From positions 5,456,001 to 5,520,000 of the forward strand of contig NZ_CP109496.1 in NCBI RefSeq assembly GCF_036231355.1: a stretch of 64,000 bases of DNA. The letters run 5' to 3'. Made by a program: the position numbers and the translations under genes. The DNA comes from Streptomyces sp. NBC_01431. Its GTDB lineage: Bacteria; Actinomycetota; Actinomycetes; Streptomycetales; Streptomycetaceae. Shown one piece after another: positions 44,029 through 52,351 of this stretch; position 1 is the stretch's first letter, and every line of letters starts with the position of its first letter. The notes beneath the pieces are model-generated. The model did not search any database and was not told the DNA's origin. It saw only the letters and a program-made list of their open reading frames with translations.

Positions 44029-44190
44029 ATGAACGCGAACATCCTCCGCCCCGTCTCCGGCAACGACGACCTCGTGATCGAGGAGTTCGGACAGCAGGTC
44101 TGCGTCAACCTCATGGCACCCGCTCTGCCTTGCTGGTTGGCGGCGCAGGGTCAGGTCTCGGCCGTCGACGCCGCTCGCCTCGCTGCCTGA
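44029..44190 (+). CDS. Candidate RiPP precursor peptide (53 aa)
   Basis: ATG 44029, eight bases after AAAGGG, encodes 53 residues and ends in TGATG, overlapping the YcaO gene start by one base. The N-terminal half is acidic and leader-like (GNDDLVIEEFGQQ). The C-terminal half has the only cysteines (C25 and C35) in VCVNLMAPALPCWLAAQG, followed by a hydrophilic tail with one Ser. An RRE-bearing cyclodehydratase encoded directly downstream would bind the leader and convert Cys (perhaps Ser) to azolines. I do not recognise the sequence among known thiazole/oxazole peptides. It could instead be a small regulatory peptide, but the coupling to YcaO makes a substrate role most likely. Confidence 0.68.
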   Translation: MNANILRPVSGNDDLVIEEFGQQVCVNLMAPALPCWLAAQGQVSAVDAARLAA

Positions 44191-46487
44191 TGGGGGCCGT
44201 GCGGGCCGCCGCCGCCCCGCTCGTCGGGTTCAAGCCGCACCTGCGGGTCGAGCAGGTGCCCGGTGAAGCGGTGTACTTGATTTCCGACCAGCGGGTGACC
44301 GCACTGCACGGTGAGCAGATAGCCCGCCTCGTCCCGCTCCTCGACGGCACCAGACCCCTGGAGCGCATAGCGAGAGACGCCGCGGACGCGCTTCCCGCCG
44401 GACAGGCCGCCCGGCTGGTGTCCCGGCTGACCGGCGCCGGACTGCTCACGGGGTGCGGGGAACACCCTCTGGCCCCAGGAGAGTCGGCCGAGCAGGCTTA
44501 CTGGGAGGCCGCCGGGTTGGACGGCGCGGTAGCGCTCAACTCCCGTACTCGGCAGACTGTTTCGGTGCTCGCGGTCGGCGGCGGCGACGCCACGGAACTG
44601 ACCGCGTGCCTGACCGCCGCTGGACTTGCGACGCCCGAGGCCGGCGCCGAACGTGCGGCCGCTCTCACGGTGGTCCTCTGCGACGACTACCTCGACCCCG
44701 CGCTCGCCGTCGTGGACGCCGAGTTCCGTGCGGCAGGACGACGCTGGCTGCCGGTGAAGTCCGAAGGCACCGAGGTGTGGATCGGCCCCTTCTTCGGCGA
44801 CGTCGACGGGCCCTGCTGGTCCTGCCTGGCCGAACGCCTGTGGCGGTCGCGCCCGGTGGAAGCCCATGTCCAGCGCATGCTGGGCCGCTCGGGCCCGGTA
44901 CCCCGGCCCTCCTGCACGCTGCCCGCCGCGCGCCTGGCCGCCCTTCAGCTGGCAGGCCTCGAAGCCGCCAAGTGGCTCGCCGGTTACCGGCATCCGAGTC
45001 AGCAGGCTCTGCGCACGCTGGACGGACTCGCCCTCGCCGGTGAACTCCACCCCGTCGTGCGCCGGCCGCAGTGCGCCACCTGCGGCGAGCCCGGCATGAC
45101 CGCCGCCCAGGTGGAGGCGCCGGTGGTGCTGGGCTCCCGAATCAAGCGGGACACTGGCGGCAACGGACACCGCAGCCTCACTCCCCGCCAGTTCCTCGAC
45201 CGGTTCGGCCACCTGGTGGATCCGGTCACCGGGCTCGTGCGCGGCATCACCCGGAACGAGTGCGGACCCGAGTTCTTCAACTCCTTCTCGGCGGGCCTCA
45301 ACCCGGCCGCGGGCGCCCAGGGCATCGGTGCCATCCGGGGCGGTCTGCGTGCCGCCTGCGGTGGCAAGGGCGCGACCGAGATCCAGGCCAGGGTCAGCGC
45401 GCTGGCCGAGGCACTCGAACGCCACTCCGGCCACTTCGAGGGTGGCGAGGCCACGGTCCGCGGCAGCTACCGCGAGCTGGCCGCCGACGCCGTCCACCCG
45501 AACACCGTCCAGCTCTACGCCGAGCGGCAGTATGCCGAGCGCGCCGACTGGAACGCGAACCACGCGCCCTTCCAGCACGTCGCCGACCCCTTCGACGAGG
45601 AGGCACCGACCGACTGGACGCCGCTGTGGTCGGTGACCGAGCAGCGGCACAAGCTGCTGCCTACCGCGTTGCTCTACTACGGCGTGCCCCAGCCGGCCGG
45701 CGCCGCCGGCTGTCTGGCCACCTCCAACGGCACCGCCGCCGGAGGCACACTGGAAGACGCCGTGCTCCAGGGCTTCCTCGAACTCGTGGAGCGCGACGCG
45801 CTCGCCCTGTGGTGGTACAACCGCACCCGTCACCCCGCCGTGGACCTCGACGCCTTCGACGACCCGTGGATCACCGAACTGCGGCGCGTGCACGCCTCGT
45901 TGGACCGCGAGGTGTGGGTGCTCGACCTCACCGCCGACCTCGGCATCCCGGTGATGGCCGCACTGTCGCGGCGTACGGACGCCGAACCGGGGCAGGCGGA
46001 GCACATCATGTTCGGCTTCGGCGCGCACTTCGACCCGGCGATCGCGCTGCGCCGCGCCCTGACCGAGCTCAACCAGATGATGCCGCACGTGGTCGCCCCC
46101 GACGGCAGCGTGTCCCGCGCGGCCGCCGACGACGTGGACGTCCACGAGTGGCTTCGTACGGGCAGGGTCGCGGACCACCCCTACCTGTTCCCGGCCGACC
46201 TCCCGCCGACCGGCCCCGCCACCCACCCCTACACCCCGCACGACGATCTGCACGAGGACATCGAGATGGTCGTGGCACTCCTGCGGAACAGGTCCTTGGA
46301 ACTGCTCGTCCTCGACCAGACGCGGCCGGACGTCGGACTGCCGGTGGTCAAGGTGGTGGTGCCCGGACTCAGACCGCACTGGGCCCGCTACGCCCCCGGA
46401 CGCCTCTTCGACGTCCCCGTACAGCTCGGCAGACTGGCCGCGCCTACCTCGTACGAGAGCCTTAACCCCGTGCCGCTCTTCCTCTGA
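44190..46487 (+). CDS. RRE - Zn-binding (Ocin-ThF-like) - YcaO fusion cyclodehydratase
   Basis: A 765-aa TOMM-type protein. Residues about 10-90 look like a PqqD-type winged-helix leader-recognition element. About 95-345 is the E1/Ocin-ThF-like domain with a zinc tetrad C209-x2-C212 (CWSC) and C295-x2-C298 (CATC). About 385-765 is the YcaO kinase domain: ALAEALERHSGHF (E407, E410), FLELVERDALALWWYNR and RALTELNQMM are the ATP/Mg motifs. The C terminus NPVPLFL resembles the proline-rich end of azoline-forming YcaOs. It should phosphorylate the peptide backbone and cyclise Cys/Ser/Thr side chains of the peptide encoded upstream. The start is the ATG in TGATG at 44190. Confidence 0.9.
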   Translation: MGAVRAAAAPLVGFKPHLRVEQVPGEAVYLISDQRVTALHGEQIARLVPLLDGTRPLERIARDAADALPAGQAARLVSRLTGAGLLTGCGEHPLAPGESAEQAYWEAAGLDGAVALNSRTRQTVSVLAVGGGDATELTACLTAAGLATPEAGAERAAALTVVLCDDYLDPALAVVDAEFRAAGRRWLPVKSEGTEVWIGPFFGDVDGPCWSCLAERLWRSRPVEAHVQRMLGRSGPVPRPSCTLPAARLAALQLAGLEAAKWLAGYRHPSQQALRTLDGLALAGELHPVVRRPQCATCGEPGMTAAQVEAPVVLGSRIKRDTGGNGHRSLTPRQFLDRFGHLVDPVTGLVRGITRNECGPEFFNSFSAGLNPAAGAQGIGAIRGGLRAACGGKGATEIQARVSALAEALERHSGHFEGGEATVRGSYRELAADAVHPNTVQLYAERQYAERADWNANHAPFQHVADPFDEEAPTDWTPLWSVTEQRHKLLPTALLYYGVPQPAGAAGCLATSNGTAAGGTLEDAVLQGFLELVERDALALWWYNRTRHPAVDLDAFDDPWITELRRVHASLDREVWVLDLTADLGIPVMAALSRRTDAEPGQAEHIMFGFGAHFDPAIALRRALTELNQMMPHVVAPDGSVSRAAADDVDVHEWLRTGRVADHPYLFPADLPPTGPATHPYTPHDDLHEDIEMVVALLRNRSLELLVLDQTRPDVGLPVVKVVVPGLRPHWARYAPGRLFDVPVQLGRLAAPTSYESLNPVPLFL

Positions 46488-46571
46488 CGACGAGGAGCAC
46501 GAACGGCACGGACTGTGCACCCAAGCACCAACCACGCGAACACCACATCCTGCAGGTGGAAGGACCCTCTC

Positions 46572-47216
46572 ATGCGCATCGACCGCCTCGCGGCCCGGGA
46601 CCTCGGCGAGTTCTGGTCGCTGCGCGAGGACGTCATGGTCCTGCCCGGCCCCAGCATGGTGCTGCGCACTCCCTGGGGGGAGCTCCGTCTGGAGCGTCCG
46701 GGGCTGCTGCTGCGCGAGGCGCTGCACCGGATGCAGCTCGGCCCGGTGTCGCTGGGCAACGTGGTGCCCGGCTTCCCGGGGTACGACGTGCCCGAGGGGG
46801 AGTGGAACGACGCCTCGCGGGAACTGCTCGACGCCCTGGACTCCCTCCAGCACCTCATCGTGCGCCACTTGTCGCTCGGGGCCTCTCCGCTGCTGAGCGT
46901 GGTCCCGCTGTCTCCGGACGCCAGGTTCTGTCTGCCACCGGTCGCACCCGGCGCCGAATGCCGGCTGTCTTCGGACGTCGTGCTGCGCGGCACGGGCCAC
47001 GATCCCGTTCTCGCGTACGAGGGCGCTGACCACCGGGTGGAACTGCACGGGCCCGATGCCTCCCGGCTGCTTCTGCATCTGCGGGGTGCCTACAGCGATT
47101 TTCAGTCACCATTCGACGGGTCGCTGTCCGAGGAGGTGGTGCGGGCGGCCCGGTCGTATACGGCGGCCGCCGGGATGCTCGCCATCGACGACGCGAAAGG
47201 CGGGGCCCGCCTGTGA
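46572..47216 (+). CDS. SagB/ThcOx N-terminal-like protein without the nitroreductase domain
   Basis: A 214-aa protein with good GGAAGGA before ATG 46572. It seems to contain two related winged-helix-like segments: residues about 20-75 (MVLRTPWGELRLERPGLLL) and about 130-195 (LSSDVVLRGTGHD, then VELHGPDASRLLLHLRG). The second resembles the N-terminal region of TOMM azoline dehydrogenases. The FMN-binding nitroreductase domain expected after it is absent: the gene stops at 47216 and the next is a kinase. It may be a leader-binding helper or a relic of the dehydrogenase, in which case the peptide would keep azolines or be oxidised by another enzyme. Assignment is tentative. Confidence 0.55.
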   Translation: MRIDRLAARDLGEFWSLREDVMVLPGPSMVLRTPWGELRLERPGLLLREALHRMQLGPVSLGNVVPGFPGYDVPEGEWNDASRELLDALDSLQHLIVRHLSLGASPLLSVVPLSPDARFCLPPVAPGAECRLSSDVVLRGTGHDPVLAYEGADHRVELHGPDASRLLLHLRGAYSDFQSPFDGSLSEEVVRAARSYTAAAGMLAIDDAKGGARL

Positions 47217-47311
47217 GAACCGGTCGAGCACTACAGATCCGTGCGCTGGATTACCTATGATCCCGTTCGAGACGTGCTTCTGACCGGGCATCGTTGAACC
47301 ATGGGGGACAC

Positions 47312-49690
47312 TTGAGGACAGCAACGGTCGGCTCAGTGGATGGGGACTCCGCTGATGCCGTCAGTCAGGAGCTACCGCCGCGCAAGGCGATAGCCATAAC
47401 CGCAGTCGTGCTGATCGGCTTCTTCGTCATCGACGGCTCGTTCGTCTGGGCGGAGCGCCCACCGGTGTGGCAGAGTGCGATAGCCGTGCTCGCCTTCGCC
47501 GCGATCATGGGGCTGCAACTCGGCCATTCCTTTCCGCGGCTCTTTCCAGGGCTCACCCAAGTCCGGTATGCGGCCTGGGTGTTCCAGATTCTGCCCAGCT
47601 ATCTGCCGCTGCTGCTCTTCGGCAAGGCCTGGGGCGGGATGTCGGAATTCCTCGCGGCCTCGGCGGTGCTGGTGTTCCCGGCGGCGACGGGCTGGGCACT
47701 GTTCTCCGCGGTGATCGCAGCCGATCTCGTGGAATTCCATCACTACGGACTCGCCTGGGGCGATGTCCTGTACGCGTCTGTCGAAGCGATCCTCATCCCG
47801 CTCGTCGTCATCGGACTCTCCCGGATGTCCGAGATGATCAGCCAGTTGCATCGCTCGCGGGCCGAACTCTCGCGCCTCGCCGTCGCCGCCGAGCGGCTGC
47901 GGTTCGCCCGCGATCTCCACGACGTGCTGGGCTTCAGCCTCTCCGCGATCACGCTCAAGTGCGAGCTCGCCTACCGTCTGTTCACCGAGGCCCCGGCGAA
48001 GGCGCAGGACGAGCTCACCGACATTCTGAGTACGTCGCGCAAGGCGCTCGCCGATGTGCGTTCGGTCAGCCGTGGCTACCGGGAGATGTCCCTGTGGGGG
48101 GAGGCGGACGCGGCTGTCTCGATGCTGGGCGCGGCCGGTATCCGTACCACGGTGCACATCGAGCGAACCGAGTTGCCGGGCGTGGTGGACACCATGCTGG
48201 CAACGGTTTTGCGTGAGGGTCTGACCAACCTGCTGCGGCACAGCAAGGCCGAACAGTGCCGGATCACCGTCGAACGCGACGGAAACAACGTTGCCTTCAC
48301 GCTGGCCAACGACGGAGTCCGCTCCGGGCGGCCGGCCAAGGGCGGCCCGGCCGGCGGGCTCGCCGCGCTGGAGGAGCGGGTCCGGCTCGTCGGCGGCACG
48401 CTGGCCCACCACGCCGACGACGGCTGGTACCGGCTGCACGTGACCGTCCCGTTGCCGGACGGGGGCACACCGGCGGTCGGCTCGCTGCCCGCGGTCTCCT
48501 GCGCGGACGACCTGGAGCAGCCCCCCGCGATCCGCCCGCGCGGAGCCGCGCACCTCGACGTGGCGCCCCGCGATGCCAGCACGATCACGCTGGCGGTGGT
48601 GGTCGGCTACTTCCTGGCCTGTTCGGCGGAGGGCTGGTCCTTCGCCCCGGGGGGCGGTTTCCCCTACGGCGTGGAGCTGTGCCTGCTCTCCCTCCTCGGG
48701 CTCCAACTCGCCGAATCGTTCCACTGGCGGTTCTCCTGGGCCGCACGGTGGCGATCGGGGCTGCGGTACTGGGCGCTCGGCCTCCAGGCGGTCTTCCAGT
48801 TCGTGCCCTTCCTGGTCTTCGGCCGCGCCTGGCCGGGCATCCCCGGCTTTCTGGCCGGCTCGGTACTCCTCGTGCTGCCCGCGGCGGCCGCCTGGCCCGC
48901 ACTCCTGATCGTCACCGCGGCCAGCGACGCCGCCCTGTACGCGTCCGGGGTGCCGTTCCAGGACGTCATCTACGAGACCGCGTACACGCCGATCTGCGCC
49001 CTAGTGGTCTTCGGCCTCTCCCGCATGGCGCAGCTCGCCTCCGAGCTGCATCGCTCCCGGACCGAGATCGCCCGCCTCGCGGTCACGACGGAGCGCCTGC
49101 GTTTCGCGCGTGACCTGCATGATCTGCTCGGGTTCAGTCTTTCCGCGATCACGCTCAAGTGCGAGCTGGTGCGCCGGCTCGCGCAGAGTCGGCCGGTGCA
49201 GGCGCAGGAGGAGCTGACCGAGGTACTTCAGATCGCGCGCCAGGCGCTGGCCGATGTGCGCACGGTGGCCGAGGGGCGGCAGCGGATGAGTCTGACCGCC
49301 GAGGCCGCGAACGCCACCGCGATGCTGGCCGGGGTGGGCATCCGCGCGACGGTGGACACCGACTGCGGTGAACTGCCCGGCGACGTCGACACGGTGCTGG
49401 CGACCATGCTGCGCGAGGGCCTGACGAACATGCTGCGGCACAGCAAGGCCGCCCACTGCGAGATCACCGCGGAGCGCACCGCCGCCGGGGTGTGTCTGCG
49501 GCTGGTCAATGACGGGGTGGTGGGCGGCTGCGCGGACGCCGGGCTCGGCTCCAAGGTCAACGGCGGTAGCGGGATCGGGAACCTGACCACCCGGGTCAAC
49601 GCGGTGAACGGCCGCCTGGTCGCGGGGGCGCGGCCGGACGGCAGGTTCGAGCTGAAGGCAGAGGTCGAACTGCTCACGGCCATCGCCTGA
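47312..49690 (+). CDS. Double-module NarL-type sensor histidine kinase 1
   Basis: A 792-aa protein with two complete kinase modules fused head to tail. Each has several membrane spans, a HisKA_3 H-box and an HATPase: module 1 H203 (RFARDLHDVLGFS), N-box LREGLTNLLRHS; module 2 H603 (RFARDLHDLLGFS), N-box LREGLTNMLRHS and GGSGIGNL. Normal enzymes of this class have one module of about 400 aa. The start is placed at TTG 47312 after GGGGGA because the same context recurs in the next gene; TTG 47294 is an alternative. The probable partner is the LuxR-type regulator at 52352. Signal unknown; it may sense the product or the peptide made upstream. Confidence 0.88.
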   Translation: MRTATVGSVDGDSADAVSQELPPRKAIAITAVVLIGFFVIDGSFVWAERPPVWQSAIAVLAFAAIMGLQLGHSFPRLFPGLTQVRYAAWVFQILPSYLPLLLFGKAWGGMSEFLAASAVLVFPAATGWALFSAVIAADLVEFHHYGLAWGDVLYASVEAILIPLVVIGLSRMSEMISQLHRSRAELSRLAVAAERLRFARDLHDVLGFSLSAITLKCELAYRLFTEAPAKAQDELTDILSTSRKALADVRSVSRGYREMSLWGEADAAVSMLGAAGIRTTVHIERTELPGVVDTMLATVLREGLTNLLRHSKAEQCRITVERDGNNVAFTLANDGVRSGRPAKGGPAGGLAALEERVRLVGGTLAHHADDGWYRLHVTVPLPDGGTPAVGSLPAVSCADDLEQPPAIRPRGAAHLDVAPRDASTITLAVVVGYFLACSAEGWSFAPGGGFPYGVELCLLSLLGLQLAESFHWRFSWAARWRSGLRYWALGLQAVFQFVPFLVFGRAWPGIPGFLAGSVLLVLPAAAAWPALLIVTAASDAALYASGVPFQDVIYETAYTPICALVVFGLSRMAQLASELHRSRTEIARLAVTTERLRFARDLHDLLGFSLSAITLKCELVRRLAQSRPVQAQEELTEVLQIARQALADVRTVAEGRQRMSLTAEAANATAMLAGVGIRATVDTDCGELPGDVDTVLATMLREGLTNMLRHSKAAHCEITAERTAAGVCLRLVNDGVVGGCADAGLGSKVNGGSGIGNLTTRVNAVNGRLVAGARPDGRFELKAEVELLTAIA

Positions 49691-49743
49691 TTGACCGCAC
49701 GACGCACCACCCACAATCGAAGATGCAAGCTCATGGGGGAGAC

Positions 49744-52116
49744 TTGAGGACCGATGCAGTCGGCCGCGCGCGCGGGGAGCGCGTGGCACCGGCGGGCCGT
49801 GCGCTGCCACGGCACCGGGCGATCGTGATCACCACGGGGGTGCTGCTGGGATTCTTCGTGATCGACGGCTCGTTCGTGTGGTTCGAGCACCCGCCGCTGT
49901 GGCAGTGCGCCACCGCCGTGCTCGGCTTCGCCGCGATCCTGGCCCTACAGATCAGCCACTCGTTCCCGAGCCTGTTCCCCCGGCTGTCCCGGTACCGGTA
50001 CGCGACGTGGGGGCTCCAGGGGCTGCTCGCGTATCTGCCGATCGGTCTCTTCGGCGTCGGCTGGGGCGGCATGACGGCGTTCTTCACGGCCTCGGCCGCC
50101 CTGGTGTTCCCGCCCGCGGTCGGCTGGCCGCTGTTCTGCTTCGGGTTCGCCGGGGACTTGGCGGTGTTCGCCCACTTCGAGACCGGGTGGAGCTATGTCG
50201 CGTACGCCGGTGTCGAGGCGTTACTCATTCCGCTGACCGTCATCGGGCTCTCCCGGATGTCCGACATGATCGTGAAACTGCAACGCTCCCGGGAAGAGCT
50301 CTCCCGGCTCGCGGTGGCTGGTGAACGGCTGCGGTTCGCACGGGACTTGCACGACGTGGTGGGCTTCGGCCTGTCGGCCGTCGCCCTCAAGTGCGAGCTC
50401 GCCCACCGGCTCCTGGAGCGGGCGCCGGCCAGGGCGCAGGACGAGCTCGCCGAGGTTCTGCGCACCTCGCGCAAGGCGCTCGCCGACGTGCGCGCGGTGA
50501 GCCGCGGCTACCGTGAGATGTCGCTGTCCGGCGAGGCACAGGCCGCGGTCCCGATGCTGTCGGCGGCGGGCATCCGCATGTCGCTCACCTTCGACGAGGC
50601 GGAGCTGCCGCGGCCGGTGGACACGGTGCTCGCCGCCGTACTGCGCGAGGGCCTGACGAACATGCTGCGGCACAGCAAGGCCGAGTGGTGCGAGCTCCGG
50701 GCCGAACGCCAGGGCGCCGCCGTCGTCGTCGCGCTCGTCAACGACGGCCTCGGGCGCGGACGTTCGGCCAAGAGCGGCACCGACGGCGCGCTGTCCGCGC
50801 TGGGCGAGCGGGTCACCTCGCTCGGCGGCACGCTCGCCCACGGGCCCGACGGCCGGGGCCGGTTCCACCTGCGGGCCGTCGTGCCGCTGCCCGACGGCGC
50901 CGGGCAGCGGGCGGACGCGTGCCCCGCGCGGGCCATCGACGCCGATGACGCCGAGCAGCCGGTGGTGCAGCCGCGCGGCCTGGGCCACCGGGACATGGTG
51001 CCGCGGGCCGCCGCGGCCATCACCTTCGCGGTCCTGGTGGGCTACTTCCTGGCGTACTCGGTGCTCTCGCTCTCCTTCGAACTTCCGCTCCTGCGGTCGG
51101 TGGCGCTCATGCTCTGCCTGTCCGCCATGCTGCTGGTCCAGCTCGCGGTCTCGTTCCAGTGGCGCCTGGCCTGGGCGGCGCGCAGGCCGTGGCTGGTGCG
51201 CCAGGGTGCGTTCTGCGCGCTGGTACTGCTCCAGGTCGGGCCACCCCTGTTCCTGGGCCGGACCTGTCTGGGGATGCCGGGTTTCCTGGCCGGGACGGCG
51301 CTCCTGGTGCTGCCCACCACGGTCGCCTGGCCGGTGTTCGCCGTGGTCGTGGCCGGCGGCGACCTCTCGCTCCAGCTGGCCGACGGGTCCCTCCAGGACC
51401 TGATCTACCAGAGCGCCTACACCCCGATCTGCGGCGTCGTCGTCTTCGGCCTGTCGCGGATGGCGCAGCTCGCTTCCGAACTGCACCGCTCCCGTACCGA
51501 GATCGCCCGCCTTGCCGTGACCACGGAGCGCCTGCGTTTCGCCCGTGACCTGCACGATCTGCTCGGGTTCAGCCTGTCCGCGATCACCCTCAAGTGCGAG
51601 CTGGTACGCCGACTCGCGACGAGCAGGCCCGCGCAGGCGCGCCAGGAGCTCACCGAGGTGCTCGGCATCGCCCGCGAGGCGCTCGCCGATGTGCGCACGG
51701 TGGCGAGCGGCAGTTTGCGGATGTGCCTGACAGCCGAGGCGGAGCACGCCACCGCGATGCTCGCGGGTGTCGGGATCCGCGCCACCGTTCGGATGGACTG
51801 CGGTGAACTGCCCGGCGAGGTGGAGACGGTGCTCGCGACGACGCTGCGCGAGGGTCTGACCAACATGCTGCGGCACAGCAGGGCCGAGCACTGCGAGATC
51901 ACCGCCGAGCGGGCGGCGGGCGGGGTGCGGCTGCGCCTGGTCAACGACGGGGCGCAGGGGTTCGGCGAACCCGCCCTCGGCTCGCGCACCCATGGCGGCA
52001 GCGGCATCGGGAACCTGACGACGCGCGTCGAAGCGGTCAACGGCCGGCTCACGGCGGGGCCGCGGCCCGACGGCCGTTTCGAGCTCAGGGCAGAGGTCGA
52101 ACTGCTCGCGGCGTAA
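49744..52116 (+). CDS. Double-module NarL-type sensor histidine kinase 2
   Basis: A 790-aa paralogue of the preceding gene with the same design: spans and FFVIDGSFVW near the start, H203 in module 1 (FARDLHDVVGFG), H604 in module 2 (FARDLHDLLGFS), and both ATPase N-boxes (LREGLTNMLRHS) intact. The second modules of the two proteins are closer to each other than to their own first modules, which implies fusion first and gene duplication later. Start TTG 49744 follows GGGGGA; ATG 49723 seven codons earlier is possible. The two proteins could form heteromers with up to eight phospho-accepting sites per dimer (inference). Confidence 0.88.
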   Translation: MRTDAVGRARGERVAPAGRALPRHRAIVITTGVLLGFFVIDGSFVWFEHPPLWQCATAVLGFAAILALQISHSFPSLFPRLSRYRYATWGLQGLLAYLPIGLFGVGWGGMTAFFTASAALVFPPAVGWPLFCFGFAGDLAVFAHFETGWSYVAYAGVEALLIPLTVIGLSRMSDMIVKLQRSREELSRLAVAGERLRFARDLHDVVGFGLSAVALKCELAHRLLERAPARAQDELAEVLRTSRKALADVRAVSRGYREMSLSGEAQAAVPMLSAAGIRMSLTFDEAELPRPVDTVLAAVLREGLTNMLRHSKAEWCELRAERQGAAVVVALVNDGLGRGRSAKSGTDGALSALGERVTSLGGTLAHGPDGRGRFHLRAVVPLPDGAGQRADACPARAIDADDAEQPVVQPRGLGHRDMVPRAAAAITFAVLVGYFLAYSVLSLSFELPLLRSVALMLCLSAMLLVQLAVSFQWRLAWAARRPWLVRQGAFCALVLLQVGPPLFLGRTCLGMPGFLAGTALLVLPTTVAWPVFAVVVAGGDLSLQLADGSLQDLIYQSAYTPICGVVVFGLSRMAQLASELHRSRTEIARLAVTTERLRFARDLHDLLGFSLSAITLKCELVRRLATSRPAQARQELTEVLGIAREALADVRTVASGSLRMCLTAEAEHATAMLAGVGIRATVRMDCGELPGEVETVLATTLREGLTNMLRHSRAEHCEITAERAAGGVRLRLVNDGAQGFGEPALGSRTHGGSGIGNLTTRVEAVNGRLTAGPRPDGRFELRAEVELLAA

Positions 52117-52118
52117 GA

Positions 52119-52291
52119 GCCGTACGAGAGGTGTCGTACGGGGTTCTGTGCGAGCGGTGCCGTACAAGCGGTTCTGCGCGAGAGGTGTCGTGCGAGCGGT
52201 GCCGTACGAGAGGGCGAAGGCCGAGGCGCGCAGGCTCTGCGAGCGGGCGGGTCGAAGCCCCGAGTCCTGCGAGCGGGCGGAGCCGAAGCCC
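52119..52291. repeat. Short imperfect tandem repeats after kinase 2
   Basis: Two units of 40 and 42 bases (52119-52158, 52159-52200) each begin GCCGTAC and end TGCGAGCGGT, with internal GAGAGGTGTCGT; a third, partial unit starts at 52201. A second repeat CTGCGAGCGGGCGG...CGAAGCCC occurs at 52237-52260 and 52267-52291. The 235-base gap between convergent kinase and regulator genes contains no gene. Confidence 0.65.
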
Positions 52292-52351
52292 TACCGACGC
52301 GGCGAAGAAACGTTTTGTCCGGGGCTGATGCGGCAGCCCCGGGCCCGCTCC

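Noticed and set aside
44151..47078. 975-aa minus-strand frame opposite the YcaO gene
   Set aside because: The plus strand has intact YcaO, zinc and RRE motifs; the minus reading has none.
52119..52291. Possible CRISPR array or small RNA gene
   Set aside because: Only two or three degenerate units without unique spacers; no promoter or conserved RNA fold seen.
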